64,000 bases of DNA from NCBI GenBank assembly GCA_019722365.1, contig JADFUC010001925.1, forward strand, positions 3,100,001 through 3,164,000, in the 5' to 3' direction. The DNA comes from Lithospermum erythrorhizon. Lineage: Eukaryota > Streptophyta > Magnoliopsida > Boraginales > Boraginaceae. The notes beneath the pieces are model-generated. The model did no database searches, was not told the origin of the DNA, and saw only the letters and a program-made list of their open reading frames with translations. Positions 63,689 through 64,000 of the stretch are shown here, piece by piece; position 1 is the first letter of the stretch, and every line of letters starts with the position of its first letter. Position numbers and translations under genes: made by a program.

Positions 63689-64000
63689 GGCCGTTCCAAA
63701 CAAAATTAGTATGTCAAAGATTTATATATAAATGATATGATGATGTTGTAGTCTTTCTCTTTGTAGTTTACCATTAACATAATAATTTCCAATATATTGT
63801 TTAAAACTACAAATTAATATACTGCAAGTAGTATATTTTAAAGTGTGATGAGAAAAGCTGAAGGGGTCATTCGATCCTCAATCGAGGAAATTTTGGGTTT
63901 GTTTACCGACAATCTAAAAGCTCGAACTGTAGGTAAATAAAAAACAGTGGTGAAAGCTAGGCAGCAGGATGAGGAAAACGTTGAATCAATACATTGACAA
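63689..64000. other. 3' flank of the superoxide dismutase gene
   Basis: AT-rich downstream sequence. A GC-richer stretch at 63850-63935 has a short open frame that I do not recognise. Nothing else can be supported. Confidence 0.4.

Overview
This window is nuclear DNA from a flowering plant, most likely a eudicot. The background is AT-rich, and the genes carry short exons with GT-AG introns. The families present are plant-specific: a GPI-anchored beta-1,3-glucanase, a PMEI-pectinesterase, a chloroplast glutamyl-tRNA reductase-binding protein, a chloroplast NDH accessory protein, germin-like proteins and an ECT-type m6A reader. The genes are separated by decayed retrotransposons, MITEs and tandem repeats. 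I cannot name the species.

Layout by region. 1-3440: no recognisable gene. 3445-5926 (+): GH17 glucanase with X8 domain. 6532-11938 (+): two-exon, cysteine-rich albumin-1 (knottin)-like secreted peptide gene. Its roughly 5.1 kb intron lies inside the signal peptide and holds a tandem-repeat array and a Ty1/copia gag remnant. 12385-15069 (-): pectinesterase. 16297-18435 (-): short-chain dehydrogenase/reductase with an abnormal splice junction. 19777-21113 (-): NDF2/NDF5-like chloroplast protein. 22280-26444 (-): ten-exon YTH-domain ECT protein. 28477-29830 (-): decayed Mutator/FAR1-type transposase. 31388-31710 (+): conserved 81-residue membrane-anchored protein. 33717-37568 (+): twelve-exon glutamyl-tRNA reductase-binding protein. 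38860-41036 (-): DUF1639 protein with a repeat-filled leader intron. 44156-46549 (+): 40S ribosomal protein S5. 48655-49392 (+): intact germin-like gene. 50140-52900: decayed Ty1/copia element. 54124-54982 (+): frameshifted germin-like copy. 55546-56778: TIR element. 57346-60035: tandem-repeat array split by a 1.94 kb solo-LTR-like insertion. 60828-63688 (+): seven-exon Cu/Zn superoxide dismutase. The rest is AT-rich intergenic sequence.

The genes look like an ordinary euchromatic mixture with no operon-like or obvious pathway cluster. Two serve chloroplast functions (regulation of tetrapyrrole synthesis and NDH cyclic electron flow). Four act at or near the cell wall or apoplast (glucanase, pectinesterase and the two germin-like copies). 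The ribosomal protein and the m6A reader are housekeeping genes, and telo-box motifs sit upstream of both.

The points most worth a second look are: the albumin-1-like gene with its intron inside the signal peptide; the germin pair, whose second exons are almost identical while introns, first exons and 3' ends have diverged; the solo-LTR-like insertion with an AGCAT duplication inside a tandem array; the 1.23 kb inverted-repeat element with an AATAA duplication; and the SDR donor site, which appears overwritten by repeat DNA. All spliced models were built by eye from frame, splice signals and family conservation. No database search was run.
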